A stretch of DNA of 61,096 nucleotides from Verrucomicrobiota bacterium (GCA_016871615.1 VHCX01000015.1:1-61096), one strand, 5' to 3'; positions 33,018 through 42,778 are shown, numbered from the stretch's first letter. Made by a program: numbers and translations. Notes: generated by a model not told the origin, from the sequence alone.

Positions 33018-33941
33018 ATGAATTCCTACCCAGCATCCCTGCTGCGCCCCCGGTGGCATCGCCGTGGCGGCTTCACGCTCATCGAACTGCTCGTGGTGAT
33101 CGCCATCATCGCGATCCTGGCCGGCATGTTGTTGCCGGCCCTGTCCAAGGCCAAGGACAAGGCCCTGGCCACCACCGATCTCAACGGCTGCAAGCAGATC
33201 ATGCTCAGCACGCACATGTTCGCCCTGGACAACCAGGACGACCTTCCTGGCCCGACCTGGGGCCTGACCGGCTGCCGGACGGGCTGGGCCTACTCGGCGG
33301 TCAACGACGGCAGCGCAGCCACCGCCACCCCCGGCCAGGCGGTGCCCGCCACCATCCCCGATGGCTCCGGCGACAACCGGCTGCCGCTGAGCACCGGGTC
33401 GAAATCCCTCGCCCAACAGCCCTTCTTTCTGATGGGGCAGCTCGGCCGGTTCCTCTCCACCCCGAGGGTGCTCTTCTGCCCGAAGGATCTCACCGAGGTG
33501 GGCTCGTCCAAGAAGGCCGAATGGGCCGGTCGCAGCGTGAAGATCACCAGCTACACCTTCAATGGATGCATCATCGACCTGGGCACCCTGCCGGGGTTCG
33601 ACCAGGGGAGGGCGCGCAAGCAGTCGGCCTTCCGTCCCCTCGACATCCTGTTCTGGGAGACCGCCGAGCAGGATCCCTTCCTCTTCAACGACGCCGGCAA
33701 CCAGCCGACCGAGGGCATTTCCCAGCGTCACCGGGCCTCGGCCTACCGTCGCGCCGTGCTGAACCAGAACTGGGGCGGCCAGTCGGCCATCGGCCGCATG
33801 GATGGCAGCGCCAACTTCATCCGCTTCAACGACTTCACCATCATGGGCGGCGGCACGCCGCAGGGCATGCCGGCGGGTCTCAAGGCGATGAGCCCCAAGG
33901 ACGACAACAACCACGTCTGGATCGGTCCCGCCTACAAGTGA
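33018..33941 (+). CDS. Prepilin-type N-terminal cleavage/methylation domain protein (pseudopilin-like)
   Basis: The 307-residue protein has a type IV pilin-like leader: after a basic stretch (RPRWHRRGG) comes the cleavage site G18/F19-T-L-I-E23 with the conserved Glu at +5 and a long hydrophobic helix (LLVVIAIIAILAGMLLPAL) leading into SKAKDKALATTDLNGCKQ. The rest is a globular domain. Verrucomicrobial and planctomycete genomes encode many of these stand-alone proteins with no assembly genes beside them. Its role is unknown; it would be processed by a PilD-type peptidase. A small GACCC-ACTT-GGGTC hairpin followed by TTTCTGT directly after the stop may act as a weak terminator. Confidence 0.9.
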   Translation: MNSYPASLLRPRWHRRGGFTLIELLVVIAIIAILAGMLLPALSKAKDKALATTDLNGCKQIMLSTHMFALDNQDDLPGPTWGLTGCRTGWAYSAVNDGSAATATPGQAVPATIPDGSGDNRLPLSTGSKSLAQQPFFLMGQLGRFLSTPRVLFCPKDLTEVGSSKKAEWAGRSVKITSYTFNGCIIDLGTLPGFDQGRARKQSAFRPLDILFWETAEQDPFLFNDAGNQPTEGISQRHRASAYRRAVLNQNWGGQSAIGRMDGSANFIRFNDFTIMGGGTPQGMPAGLKAMSPKDDNNHVWIGPAYK

Positions 33942-33993
33942 CCCACTTGGGTCTTTCTGTGGTGTGCCCACTGGCGACCTTCCGATGTTCTCC

Positions 33994-34350
33994 ATGAAAA
34001 CTTCGCATCCTTGGATCCTCATCCTCTGCCTGGGGCTGGCCAGCGCCTGCTCGAAGAAGGCCGACGACGATTCCGCTTCGGCAGCCAAGCCTCCCGCAGC
34101 AGCCGCTACAGCCGGCGCGGCCGATCCTGCGGCCCCTGCCGCGGCGGCCCCGGCGGCCCCGGCCGAGGCCCAGCGCAACTGGGACCAGGTCGTCGCCGAA
34201 GTCGCCAGGATCCGTGCCATGCAACCGATCCCCGACGACAAGCGGACCCGCATGCTCCAACTGCAGGACGAACTGATGGCCGCCGCCAACTCGGATCCTG
34301 TGGCGCGGGAGGCTTGGAACAACCTGTCACGGATCGTCAACGGGCGCTGA
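33994..34350 (+). CDS. Small putative lipoprotein
   Basis: With the ATG at 33994 the protein is 118 residues and begins MKTSHPWILILCLGLASAC, a good lipoprotein signal peptide with lipobox L-A-S-A-C19. The frame is open back to a GTG at 33964, but that adds only polar residues before the signal. The mature part starts with a Lys/Asp stretch, an Ala/Pro-rich linker, and a C-terminal helical region (RMLQLQDELMAAANSDPVARE). No known family recognised. It lies 52 bp after the pseudopilin gene and is followed by a terminator. Confidence 0.65.
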   Translation: MKTSHPWILILCLGLASACSKKADDDSASAAKPPAAAATAGAADPAAPAAAAPAAPAEAQRNWDQVVAEVARIRAMQPIPDDKRTRMLQLQDELMAAANSDPVAREAWNNLSRIVNGR

Positions 34351-34438
34351 CCCATCCTTGGGCGACCTGTCCCGGGGCCCAACCCGAGACTTGTAAACCC
34401 GAGGTCTGGAAACCCGAGGCCTTCATCCCACCCAGAAC

Positions 34439-34472
34439 GGGCGTCCGGAGAACCCGGGCGCCCCTTTTGTTT
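34439..34472 (+). terminator. Probable rho-independent terminator after the lipoprotein gene
   Basis: Stem GGGCGTCCGG (34439-34448) / CCGGGCGCCC (34454-34463) with one G:T pair, then CTTTTGTTT. Just before it, at 34381-34425, are three 15-bp units each starting AACCCGAG (34381, 34396, 34411). Confidence 0.7.
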
Positions 34473-34475
34473 CCA

Positions 34476-36638
34476 ATGACTCGGCGGACGGCGATCCTGC
34501 TGGCGGTGCTGATCGGGGTGGCCGCTCTGGCGGCCTGGCGCCGGGCCGCCGGGCCGCCGCCGGAAGCCCGCCGTCGCGAGGCCGAGGCCGATGCGGCGGC
34601 CCGGCGTTTCCTCGCCCTGAGGGATGCCGAGGACCGAGCCGACCGCACGGTCTGGAGCCCCGCCGGACCCGTGGCCCGGATCGAGCAGGAGGTCGTTGCC
34701 GGTCTGGAGCGGGCAATGGCCTCGGGCGATCTCGAGGCCTTCGGCCTGCCGGGGCTGGCCCGTCGCCTCGGGGTTCCCGCCGGACACACCCTGAAGTGGT
34801 GCCAACTCCGGCTCATGCGGGCCCGATCGCCGGTCGCACCCGGCCGGGGACCGGTGACCTGGACCGTCGGGCTTGAGGGGGAGGTCGTCCTCGACGGCCC
34901 AGTTGGGGCGGATGGGCTGCGACCGGTCTGGACGGCACGATTCAACGTGGATGCCGACTGGACCGACGGACAACCGCCCCGGTTGCAGGACCACCGGTTG
35001 TCCGGCCCAGCACAGGTCCTGTCTGGCCGTCCTGTCTTCCAGGCCTGGGCCGATCTGCAAATACCCACCAACGGGGTTGGATTCTTCACCGACCCCCTGT
35101 TGTTGGAGCCGTCGGGTCAGGGATGGGCCCTGCACCTCGTCGGTGCCGGAGTGCGGGCGGTCCGGTCGGGCGAGGGCTGGGCGTGGCGCCCCTCCGATGC
35201 CGGCCCTCCCGACCGGGTCGCAGCCTCCGTGCGTGCCGACCTCGACGGCGACGGGCTCGCGGAGTTGGCGGTCGCCGATGGATCGGGCCTCCGTGTCCGT
35301 GGCGGGGACGGGGCCTGGCGACAGGTCTGGGCGGCTCCGGCACGCCTCCGGCATCCCCAGTCGATCTGCTCCGGCGACATCGACGGCGACGGCGACCTGG
35401 ACCTCTGGCTGACCCAATACCGTCTGCCCTATGTGCAGGGTCAGTTTCCCACACCCTATTACGACGCGAACGACGGGTTCCCTTCCCATCTCCTGCGCAA
35501 CGACGGTGGCGGACGATGGACCGATGTGACCGAGTCCTCAGGCCTCGGGGCCTGGCGTCACCGGCGCACCTACAGCGCCTCGTGGCTCGATGTCGACGGC
35601 GACGGCGACCTCGACCTCGTCCAGGTCGCCGACTTCGCGGGGCTCGACCTCTTCCTCAATGACGGACGCGGGCGGTTCTCCGTGGCCACCCCGGGGCTGG
35701 GGGACTCGCGTTTCGGTTTCGGCATGGCCCACGCGGTCTGGGACGCCGACCGGGACGGGTTGCCCGACCTGTTGATGGTCGGCATGGACTCCCCCGTCGC
35801 CTCGCAACTGGACAGCCTCGGTCTGGGCCGCCCGGACTTCCCCGCACACACCGCCCACCGGGCGGCCATGACCTACGGCAACCGCCTCTTCACCGGGGCC
35901 GCCGGGGTGGGCCTGCGGTTCAGCCCGCGGTCGGAGGGGCTGCGCCGGGCCGGGTGGGCCTGGGGGGCCGCCGTGCTCGACTGGAACAACGACGGCCTCG
36001 AGGATGTCCACTTGGTCAATGGCCACGAGACCTTCGGCAGCCGGGCGGATTTCGAGCGGCAGTTCTGGCAGCACGACATCCACGTCGGCGGCTCGCCCCC
36101 GGACCCGGCCGTGCTGCTCTACTTCGTCCAGGCCAATGATCGCCGGCGGGAGGCCCGCCAGTCCTACGGCGGGTGGCAGGCCAACCGAATGTTCACCCAG
36201 ACCGCCCCCGGGGAGTTCACCGAGAACGCCTGGATCCTCGGCGTGGCGCTCACCGAGGACTGCCGCAACGTCGTCGCCGCCGACCTGGACGGCGATGGTC
36301 GGATGGACCTGGCGGTGACCACCTTCGAGCAATGGCCCGTGCCCCGGCAGCGTCTGGTCATCCTCCGCAACGCCTCGCCGGCCGCCCAGCATTGGATCGG
36401 GTACCGGGTCGACACGCCCGCCCCGGGTTCGCGGATCGAGGTGACCACCCGGGAGGGGGTGCGCCGGCACTGGTGGGTCCAGGGGGACGGGTACCGATCC
36501 CAGTCGGACCTGCAGGCGCATTTCGGCCTGGGTCCCGTCGGCGGGGTGCAGCGCGCCGAGTGGATCCGCGCCGACGGGTCCAGGACCGCGCTGCCGACAG
36601 ATCCGGATCGGTGGCACCGGGTGGTTGACAAACATTGA
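34476..36638 (+). CDS. FG-GAP/VCBS-repeat protein with C-terminal ASPIC/UnbV domain (CRTAC1 family)
   Basis: The 720-residue protein has an N-terminal signal/anchor helix (AILLAVLIGVAALAAW), a ~200-residue lead domain, then a beta-propeller-like region with at least six calcium-binding loops: DLDGDGLAEL, DIDGDGDLDL, DVDGDGDLDL, DADRDGLPDL, DWNNDGLEDV and DLDGDGRMDL. It ends in an ASPIC/UnbV-type domain (APGSRIEVTTREGVRRHWWV). Such proteins are exported and bind calcium or partners at the surface; function is not known. I chose the ATG at 34476 because the longer frame (to 34011) runs in the lipoprotein gene's shadow. It follows a terminator and precedes the SNF2 gene by ~200 bp. Confidence 0.88.
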   Translation: MTRRTAILLAVLIGVAALAAWRRAAGPPPEARRREAEADAAARRFLALRDAEDRADRTVWSPAGPVARIEQEVVAGLERAMASGDLEAFGLPGLARRLGVPAGHTLKWCQLRLMRARSPVAPGRGPVTWTVGLEGEVVLDGPVGADGLRPVWTARFNVDADWTDGQPPRLQDHRLSGPAQVLSGRPVFQAWADLQIPTNGVGFFTDPLLLEPSGQGWALHLVGAGVRAVRSGEGWAWRPSDAGPPDRVAASVRADLDGDGLAELAVADGSGLRVRGGDGAWRQVWAAPARLRHPQSICSGDIDGDGDLDLWLTQYRLPYVQGQFPTPYYDANDGFPSHLLRNDGGGRWTDVTESSGLGAWRHRRTYSASWLDVDGDGDLDLVQVADFAGLDLFLNDGRGRFSVATPGLGDSRFGFGMAHAVWDADRDGLPDLLMVGMDSPVASQLDSLGLGRPDFPAHTAHRAAMTYGNRLFTGAAGVGLRFSPRSEGLRRAGWAWGAAVLDWNNDGLEDVHLVNGHETFGSRADFERQFWQHDIHVGGSPPDPAVLLYFVQANDRRREARQSYGGWQANRMFTQTAPGEFTENAWILGVALTEDCRNVVAADLDGDGRMDLAVTTFEQWPVPRQRLVILRNASPAAQHWIGYRVDTPAPGSRIEVTTREGVRRHWWVQGDGYRSQSDLQAHFGLGPVGGVQRAEWIRADGSRTALPTDPDRWHRVVDKH

Positions 36639-36835
36639 CGCGAGGGTGCCGCCCGGGCATCGGTGCGCCTTGGGGCGCGTTCCTCCCAGATGACCGGGCC
36701 CCGTCAAGCCAGCGTTTCGGGGCCGCGTCCGGCCCGGTTTCACGGTGCGGGGATTCCTATTGACCGCAAAGGCGTCTGTTGTGGACAACCTTGGGGACGT
36801 GATGGATCCGATCCGTCGCGACTCCGGAAAAACAC

Positions 36836-39800
36836 ATGGCGAGAACAGCGAGGAAGGCGGCACCCGTGGTCAAGTCGGCGGCCAGCTCCAAATACGATGC
36901 GCACCACAAGGTGCTCAACACGACCTATGGCTCCTTCGCGGACCTGCGACGCGAGCTGGCGGACTCCAAGGAGAAGGTCGCCGAGCGGGAGAACGTGCTG
37001 AAGCTCTTTGCCGCCTGCACCGACCCGCAGCGGGCCTTCCTCCTGCTGGACGACTACCTCGAGAAGCTGTCGCTCAGCCGCAAGGATTTCGGGCAGTCCG
37101 AGTGGTGGACCCGCATGCAGTCCTCGACCGGCCGTCCCCGGCTGGAGGAGGTCGCCATGCTCTTCCTGAGGAACAACCGCTCCCTGCCGACCGAGCTGCT
37201 CCAATACGCCAACTTCGAGAAGTTCGCCGCCGTCGAGCAGACCGAGAAGGAGACCGGCTTCGTCCAGGAGCTGGAGAACTGGCTGTTCCCGCCGAACCAC
37301 AGCCACCTGGATTCGCCCAGGGCCGCCCTGCGGGTCGTCTGCGAGCCCCGCCGGGACGACGAGAACGTCAACCAGTGGCGGCTGGTCGTCCGATTCTTCC
37401 TCTTCCGCTCGCGTTCTGGCGAGAAGGAGCGCCATGTCTCCGACCTGTGCGACCTGCGCACCCGCGCCGCTCACGAGGCCGAGCTGTTCCCGGCCGAGGA
37501 CTGGCAGGTGATCGACTGGCTGCATGGCCACTGGTCGGAGAAGGTGCCCGAGGGCGAGGTGATGGTGCTCGAGGGGCCCGACCTGCTGATCTGGCTGGCC
37601 AAGTGGGCCCACGGGAACCGACTGGAGCTGCAGGGGACGGCGACCAGCCTCGAGTTCGTGGGCCGGGTGGCCGCCCTCAAGCCGCGCCTCGAGACCCTCG
37701 ACGGCGAGATGAGCTTCACCCACGTGCTGGCGCTTCCCGACGGCTCGACCCGGCCGCTGCCCGAGTGCCGGTTCCTGGTCGGCGAACCGCCCCTGGTGCT
37801 GGTGGACCATGAGTTCCTCGTGCTGCGCCATGCGCCTCCGGCCAGCCTGCTCGGCCCGTGGGCCCACCGGCCGGTGGTCCCGGTCAAGCGGCTGTCCCAG
37901 CGCCTGCTCACCGAGCTGCGGCGGACCCAGGCCACCGAGCAGCCCAACGCCAACTGGAGCGAACTCTGCGAGACCCACACCGCGCGTCCGCAGTTCACCT
38001 TCGAACTGGCCGACGAGGTGGTCCGGGTGCGGCTCCTGGCCGTCAGCGAGAAGGACCGGTCCGAGTGGCAGTGGAACGGCCACGAGTGGACCCGCCTGGT
38101 CGCCCGGCCCGGCACCGAGCACCGGCCGGAGCTTCTCGACGATCCCCGCCTCCAGCCGGCCATCCACTGGCTGCAGCGGGCCGACTGGTTCACCCCCGAG
38201 CCCGGCCTGTGGGTGCTCGACGCCAACGAGCACTGCCTCTCGCAGCTGGCCTCCGCCTGGCTCGACCGTCCCAAGGATGCCGACTACCTGGGCAATCCCA
38301 GCTTCCAGAGGCTCTTCCTGAACCGCAAGCTGGTGAAGCCCAAGCTGGTGCTCAAGGGTTCCGGCATCGACTGGCTCTCCGTGAGCGCCGAGTGGGAGGC
38401 CGAGGGCATGAAGCTCTCCAAGGCCGACCTCGAGCGCCTGGCCGCGGCGACCTCGCGCTTCGTCAAGCTGCCCGACGGCGGCTGGGTCGAGCTGGACATC
38501 GACGCTAACCGGAAGGCGCACGAGACCGCGGCCACGCTGGGGCTCGACGGCCTGTCGGCCGATGCCCAGAAGACCTCGCTCATCCATGCCACCCAGCTGG
38601 ACGAGTCGACCCTCGACGGCCTGGGGGCCAACAAGGCCGTGGCCGACCTCAAGGCCAAGCTGGCCAACTTCAAGGGGGTGCCCGCGACGCAGCTGCCGTC
38701 CAGCATCTGCGCCGAGCTGCGGCCCTACCAGCAGGCGGGCTTCAACTTCCTGGCCAACCTCACCCGGCTGCGCCTGGGCGGCATCCTGGCCGACGACATG
38801 GGCCTGGGGAAGACGCTCCAGACATTGGCCTGGCTGACCTGGCTCCACGAGAACGCGGTCAAGAAGGACAAGAAGCCCTCGCTGGTGCTCTGTCCCGCCT
38901 CCGTGCTGCACAACTGGCGTCGCGAGGCCGAGAAGTTCGCCCCCAATCTCAAGGTGCTGGTGCTCCAGTCGGGGCAGCAGCGGCACAACCTGCGCAAGCA
39001 GATCCCCGACGCGGACCTGGTCGTCACCAACTACGCCATCCTTCGGCGCGACCTCGAGGCGCTGGGCAAGTTCCGCTTCCGGGCGCTGGTGCTCGACGAG
39101 GCCCAGTTCATCAAGAACCCGACCGCCCAGGTCACGGTCGCCGTTAAGGAGATCGAGGCCGAACACCGGCTGGCCCTCACCGGCACCCCGCTGGAGAACC
39201 GCATGCTGGACCTGTGGTCGATCGTGGACTTCTCCCAGCCCGGCTACCTGGGCAACCAGCAGAGCTTCAACGAGGTCTACGAGGCCAAGGGCGACGGACC
39301 CGAATGGGACGGCTCGGCCAAGCGCCGGCGCCTCAGCGCCAAGCTGCGTCCCATCATGCTGCGCCGCGTGAAGAAGCAGGTGGCCAAGGACCTGCCCGAC
39401 CGCATCGAGGAACGCCGCGACTGCGAGCTCGACGACGACCAGCGCAAGCTCTACCTCGCCGAGCTGCGCCGCAGCCGCGAGCAGGTCATGAAGACCATGC
39501 AGGAGAAGGGCGTGGCCAAGTCGAAGATGCACGTGCTGGCCGCGCTCACCCGGCTGCGCCAGATCTGCTGCCATCCCCGGCTTGTCGGCAACGACTGCGT
39601 CTCGGGCAAGACCGAGACCCTCTTCGAGCTGCTCGAGCCGATCTTGGCCTCCGGCAACAAGATCCTGCTGTTCTCGCAGTTCGTGGAGATGCTCAAGTTG
39701 CTCGAGGCCGCCTGCCGCGAGCGGGGCATCAAGACGCACATCCTGACCGGCGAGACCAAGGGTCGCATGGAGGTGGTCAACGCCTTCCAGGCCGACCCGG

Positions 39801-40111
39801 AGCCCTGCGTCTTCCTCTTGTCGCTGCGCGCGGCGGGCACGGGCCTCAACCTCACCAACGCCAGCTACGTCGTGCTCTACGACCCGTGGTGGAACCCGGC
39901 CGTCGAGGCGCAGGCCATCGACCGGTCGCACCGCATCGGCCAGACGCAGACGGTGATGGCCTACCGGCTCATCACCCCCGGCACCGTCGAGGAGAAGATC
40001 TGGGACCTCCAGCAGCGCAAGTCGGCCACCATCGCCGACGTATTGGGTGAGGAGGGCTTCGCCAGCAACCTCTCGAAGGACGACCTCGAGTACCTCTTCA
40101 GCGAGGATTGA
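36836..40111 (+). CDS. SNF2-family DEAD/DEAH-type helicase
   Basis: The 1,091-residue protein has a ~620-residue N-terminal half without clear domain marks, then a SNF2 ATPase core: AELRPYQQAGFNFL, Walker A D653-D-M-G-L-G-K-T660, ALVLDEAQFIKNP (DEAQ at 754-757), LALTGTPLENRMLDLWS, and helicase C with LLFSQFVEMLKLLEAA, SLRAAGTGLNLTNASYVVLYD and DRSHRIGQTQTV. These ATPases move along DNA and remodel protein-DNA or RNA polymerase complexes. The N-terminal half is unlike RapA or Rad54; no nuclease, methylase or other defence partner is adjacent. Start ATG at 36836. Convergent with the CotH gene. Confidence 0.93.
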   Translation: MARTARKAAPVVKSAASSKYDAHHKVLNTTYGSFADLRRELADSKEKVAERENVLKLFAACTDPQRAFLLLDDYLEKLSLSRKDFGQSEWWTRMQSSTGRPRLEEVAMLFLRNNRSLPTELLQYANFEKFAAVEQTEKETGFVQELENWLFPPNHSHLDSPRAALRVVCEPRRDDENVNQWRLVVRFFLFRSRSGEKERHVSDLCDLRTRAAHEAELFPAEDWQVIDWLHGHWSEKVPEGEVMVLEGPDLLIWLAKWAHGNRLELQGTATSLEFVGRVAALKPRLETLDGEMSFTHVLALPDGSTRPLPECRFLVGEPPLVLVDHEFLVLRHAPPASLLGPWAHRPVVPVKRLSQRLLTELRRTQATEQPNANWSELCETHTARPQFTFELADEVVRVRLLAVSEKDRSEWQWNGHEWTRLVARPGTEHRPELLDDPRLQPAIHWLQRADWFTPEPGLWVLDANEHCLSQLASAWLDRPKDADYLGNPSFQRLFLNRKLVKPKLVLKGSGIDWLSVSAEWEAEGMKLSKADLERLAAATSRFVKLPDGGWVELDIDANRKAHETAATLGLDGLSADAQKTSLIHATQLDESTLDGLGANKAVADLKAKLANFKGVPATQLPSSICAELRPYQQAGFNFLANLTRLRLGGILADDMGLGKTLQTLAWLTWLHENAVKKDKKPSLVLCPASVLHNWRREAEKFAPNLKVLVLQSGQQRHNLRKQIPDADLVVTNYAILRRDLEALGKFRFRALVLDEAQFIKNPTAQVTVAVKEIEAEHRLALTGTPLENRMLDLWSIVDFSQPGYLGNQQSFNEVYEAKGDGPEWDGSAKRRRLSAKLRPIMLRRVKKQVAKDLPDRIEERRDCELDDDQRKLYLAELRRSREQVMKTMQEKGVAKSKMHVLAALTRLRQICCHPRLVGNDCVSGKTETLFELLEPILASGNKILLFSQFVEMLKLLEAACRERGIKTHILTGETKGRMEVVNAFQADPEPCVFLLSLRAAGTGLNLTNASYVVLYDPWWNPAVEAQAIDRSHRIGQTQTVMAYRLITPGTVEEKIWDLQQRKSATIADVLGEEGFASNLSKDDLEYLFSED

Positions 40112-40236
40112 GCCCAGGGTGGGGGGTGCCGGTCATCCCGGTCCCCCGTTGGGATCTCGCCGTCCTCGCCTCGTGTCTCGGACCGGGAGGCCCCCGGGAC
40201 GTCTCGAGTCCCGGGTTCCCGGCCTCGCGGGCGGCC

Positions 40237-41697
40237 TCACGGTTCGTACAGCCCGGCCTCCCGGAGCTGGGCCTTGAAGGCCTCGACGCGTGCCGGGAAA
40301 TACCGGTTCACGATCCGGTCGACCTCGGGCCTCCAGTGGCCCTCGACCGTGTACGTCTCGTAGGGGCCCTCCTTGTAGCGGTGGATCCGGTTCCGGTAGT
40401 CGCCCCAGCGCAGCGCCTCGGCGAAGAGCGCCGGTTCCAGTCGCGTGGCCAGGGAACGGTAGCGGGCCGCGGCCGCGTCGGCCGACAGGGCGGCCCCGGG
40501 CGCCAGGTGCCGCCGGGCGCGCGTGGCGAATTCCCGGCGGAACACCGGCGACTGCCGCAGCTTCTGGAACAGCCGCTTGGGCGACTGGTCGTCGTCGTCG
40601 TCGATGCGGTTGTCCGAGGGATCCTCCAGGGTCCGTTCCCCGTCCCAGACGAAGAACTGCCACCGCTCCGGTGGCTGGCGTCGCCGGGCGGCGTACCAGT
40701 TGGAGGAACGGTCCCAGTCGCCGTTGCCGCCGTAGAGGTTCAACAGCATGAAGTCGATGAAGGCCGGCACGTCGAGTTCGGCCCGAATCGCCGCCTCGCT
40801 GGCCGCGTTGGTGATCCCCGCATTGGCCAGCGTCATCAGGCGGTCCCAGGCCACCTTGTCCCCGGAGAGCACCTTGTCGGCGTTGCGGGCGTCGAAGTCG
40901 GGCGCCCATCCGCCGAAGGCCCGGGCCGCGAAGCCCGCCTCCGGCCGTTCGCAGAGGTCGTAGACCCCCCAGTACAGGCCGTTGAGGTGGAGGTGCACCG
41001 GCCGGCTCCGTGCCGCCGGGTGGCCCATCACCGCATGCGTGGCCCGCATCCACGGATCGCGCAGGAGGTCGGCGCTGCGCCGTTCCTTGCCATCCCAGTG
41101 CAGCCACGAGTGGTTGTTGCCGGCGCGGAGGATGAACTGGTCAAGCCCGCCCGGGTGCCCCGGAAAGAGCGGCTCCTGCAGCGACGACGGCCCGTAGCGC
41201 GATCGGAACACCACACGGAAGGAATGCTTCGGCGACTCCTTGGGCCGACGGTTCCAGCCGCCCTGGATGCGGAGCCCGGCCCGGACCCGGAAGCCCCGCC
41301 CCCGTGCCGACGTGCGCCAGGTGACCTCCACGGGGCGTTCCCAGGCCTCACCGGATTCCTGGGTGTTCAGGTAGAGCCCCTTCTCCCGGCCATAGAGGTC
41401 TTCCGGATCGAGGTCCAGGAAGAGGTGGGGCAGGGCCTCGAAGGCCTCGCCGAGGCGTTGCTCCAGAAGGGCTTCATCCGTCCCCGCCGGGAGGGACATG
41501 CGATACCATGCGGGGGCCTCCCAACCGTCCTCCCGGCCCCAGGCCGTTGGCAGCCCCGCACCATCCTGCCGGAGGATCGCCGCCACCGAGACACTCCGCT
41601 CCACCGGCGGTGTCCCCGGGGGCGCCGCCATCGCCCCCATCGCGGTCAGGATCGTGAGGAACCACAGGAGCCGTGCAGGGCGGAGCATTGCGGACAT
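40237..41697 (-). CDS. Exported CotH kinase family protein
   Basis: The 486-residue protein begins with a signal peptide (MLRPARLLWFLTILTAMGAMAA). The CotH fold marks are RIQGGWNRRPKESPKHSFRV (lysine of the nucleotide site), QFILRAGNNHS, HLHLNGLYWGVYDLCERPEA and FFVWDGERTLEDPSDN (acidic metal ligands). CotH proteins are atypical secreted protein kinases first seen in Bacillus spore coats; many bacterial members occur near sheath or polymer genes, but not here. The ATG at 41697 is the start; the frame stays open to 42318 through unrelated sequence. The divergent ORF starts one base inside it. Confidence 0.9.
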   Translation of the reverse strand: MSAMLRPARLLWFLTILTAMGAMAAPPGTPPVERSVSVAAILRQDGAGLPTAWGREDGWEAPAWYRMSLPAGTDEALLEQRLGEAFEALPHLFLDLDPEDLYGREKGLYLNTQESGEAWERPVEVTWRTSARGRGFRVRAGLRIQGGWNRRPKESPKHSFRVVFRSRYGPSSLQEPLFPGHPGGLDQFILRAGNNHSWLHWDGKERRSADLLRDPWMRATHAVMGHPAARSRPVHLHLNGLYWGVYDLCERPEAGFAARAFGGWAPDFDARNADKVLSGDKVAWDRLMTLANAGITNAASEAAIRAELDVPAFIDFMLLNLYGGNGDWDRSSNWYAARRRQPPERWQFFVWDGERTLEDPSDNRIDDDDDQSPKRLFQKLRQSPVFRREFATRARRHLAPGAALSADAAAARYRSLATRLEPALFAEALRWGDYRNRIHRYKEGPYETYTVEGHWRPEVDRIVNRYFPARVEAFKAQLREAGLYEP

Positions 41698-42103
41698 GCC
41701 GACGATCCTGACGCGTCCGGGCCTGGAACGCACGCCCGGAGCCAGCCGGCGTCCGGACCGGGCGACCATCGAGAACAACCACTTTTCCTCGGCGACCGGC
41801 TCGGAATGGAACCTGCGGATCGCGTCGGTGCGGGTGGACCTGCTCGGCGACAGCGGGGTGAGTGGCACGCAGGTGGCGGAGGTGGACCTGACGCAAAGCG
41901 GTTTGGTGACCCTGCGGAGAGTCTTCGCCGAGCCGCCTGCGGCGGATGACCTGTACAGGTCGATGGACGTCTCCAAGGTCAAGGACATCGTCCTGCGCTT
42001 CACGGACACCTGCGGCAATCCCCCGGAATTCCCGGGGCTCCGAGCCGGACCAAACGATGTCCCGACCGCAACCCAACTGGCGACGTTCACTGTCTGCGGG
42101 TGA
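41696..42103 (+). CDS. Hypothetical ORF, possibly the 3' remnant of a larger secreted protein gene
   Basis: With the ATG at 41696 the product is 135 residues. From residue ~27 it reads like a folded beta-rich segment (WNLRIASVRVDLLGD, QVAEVDLTQSGLVTLRRVF, VKDIVLRFTDTCGN), so the codons look real, but the N-terminus is abrupt and lacks a signal peptide. The start overlaps the CotH start codon on the opposite strand, and the end overlaps the vapC gene by 17 bp. I cannot name a family. It may be the tail of a decayed gene, in keeping with the RHS remnant 0.8 kb downstream. Confidence 0.4.
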   Translation: MPTILTRPGLERTPGASRRPDRATIENNHFSSATGSEWNLRIASVRVDLLGDSGVSGTQVAEVDLTQSGLVTLRRVFAEPPAADDLYRSMDVSKVKDIVLRFTDTCGNPPEFPGLRAGPNDVPTATQLATFTVCG

Positions 42104-42536
42104 TGCCGCGCGAGGGAAGCAACACCTGTCGCAGTGTGGCCTTGGGGATGGAGGCCAGGTGGTCGTCGCGATGAACGAGGACGAATCCATGAAGCAACGC
42201 GCACCCGGCGATGAGGGCATCGACCATGGGCAGGCGTTCGCGGCACTGCCGGCGGAGTCGGATGCTGGCCTCCGCCGCCGCCTGGTCGATGGCCACCACC
42301 GAGCACAACTGGTGGCAATACTGATGCAGGATTCCGTCGCGCTCCGCCTCGTCGCGAAGGAGGTCCGCCAGTCGCCGTTCCAGCTCGGCCACGGTGGGCG
42401 CGGCCACCCGGGCATGATCCGGGCCCAGGGCGAGGTGGCCCTCGACGATGTCAGCTCCTGGCTCGTCGAGGAAATGGGTGAGCAGGGCGGAGGTGTCGAG
42501 CAGCACTAGGGTCGGAGTGGGCATGGCGGGCCTCAT
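42087..42536 (-). CDS. vapC: VapC-type PIN-domain toxin
   Basis: PIN-domain ribonuclease of a type II toxin-antitoxin pair. The 149-residue protein starts MRPAMPTPTLVLLDTSALLTH, with the first acidic residue in LLDTSALL, a glutamate in TVAELERRLADLL, and the later acidic cluster PMVDALIAGCALLHGFVLVHRDDHLASIP. The start ATG at 42536 overlaps the antitoxin stop as ATGA, so the two are coupled; an alternative start is the ATG at 42524. Its 3' end overlaps the convergent orphan ORF by 17 bp. Confidence 0.87.
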   Translation of the reverse strand: MRPAMPTPTLVLLDTSALLTHFLDEPGADIVEGHLALGPDHARVAAPTVAELERRLADLLRDEAERDGILHQYCHQLCSVVAIDQAAAEASIRLRRQCRERLPMVDALIAGCALLHGFVLVHRDDHLASIPKATLRQVLLPSRGITRRQ

Positions 42537-42778
42537 TCGGCCTCGCGCTCGCGATGCAGGGCGTCCAACGGATGCTCCTGGCCAGCCTTGAGGTGTCTGC
42601 GGCCGGAACCACGCAGGCGGCGGGCGAGTTCGGCAGGCTCCGGCACAATGCGGCATCGGAACTCGTCGTCGGCCTCCCCGGCCACCCATTCGATTCGTGA
42701 GCCGGGCCGGAGGGCGAAGCGAGCCACGATGGCGGCGGGCACGGTGATCTGGTTCCTGCCGGTGACCGTCGTTGTCAT
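42533..42778 (-). CDS. vapB: VapB-type AbrB-family antitoxin
   Basis: The 81-residue protein begins MTTTVTGRNQITVPAAIVARF, a SpoVT/AbrB swapped-hairpin DNA-binding domain, followed by LRPGSRIEWV and an acidic C-terminal region that would bind the VapC toxin. I used the ATG at 42778; an in-frame TTG at 42796 would add six residues. In such systems the antitoxin, alone or with the toxin, represses its own promoter, expected just upstream (42779-42830), which is AT-richer than its surroundings. Confidence 0.86.
   Translation of the reverse strand: MTTTVTGRNQITVPAAIVARFALRPGSRIEWVAGEADDEFRCRIVPEPAELARRLRGSGRRHLKAGQEHPLDALHREREAE

Noticed and set aside
36836-40111. SNF2 helicase as a defence-system component
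   Set aside because: No adjacent nuclease, methyltransferase, PLD or other defence partner; neighbours are ordinary secreted proteins.
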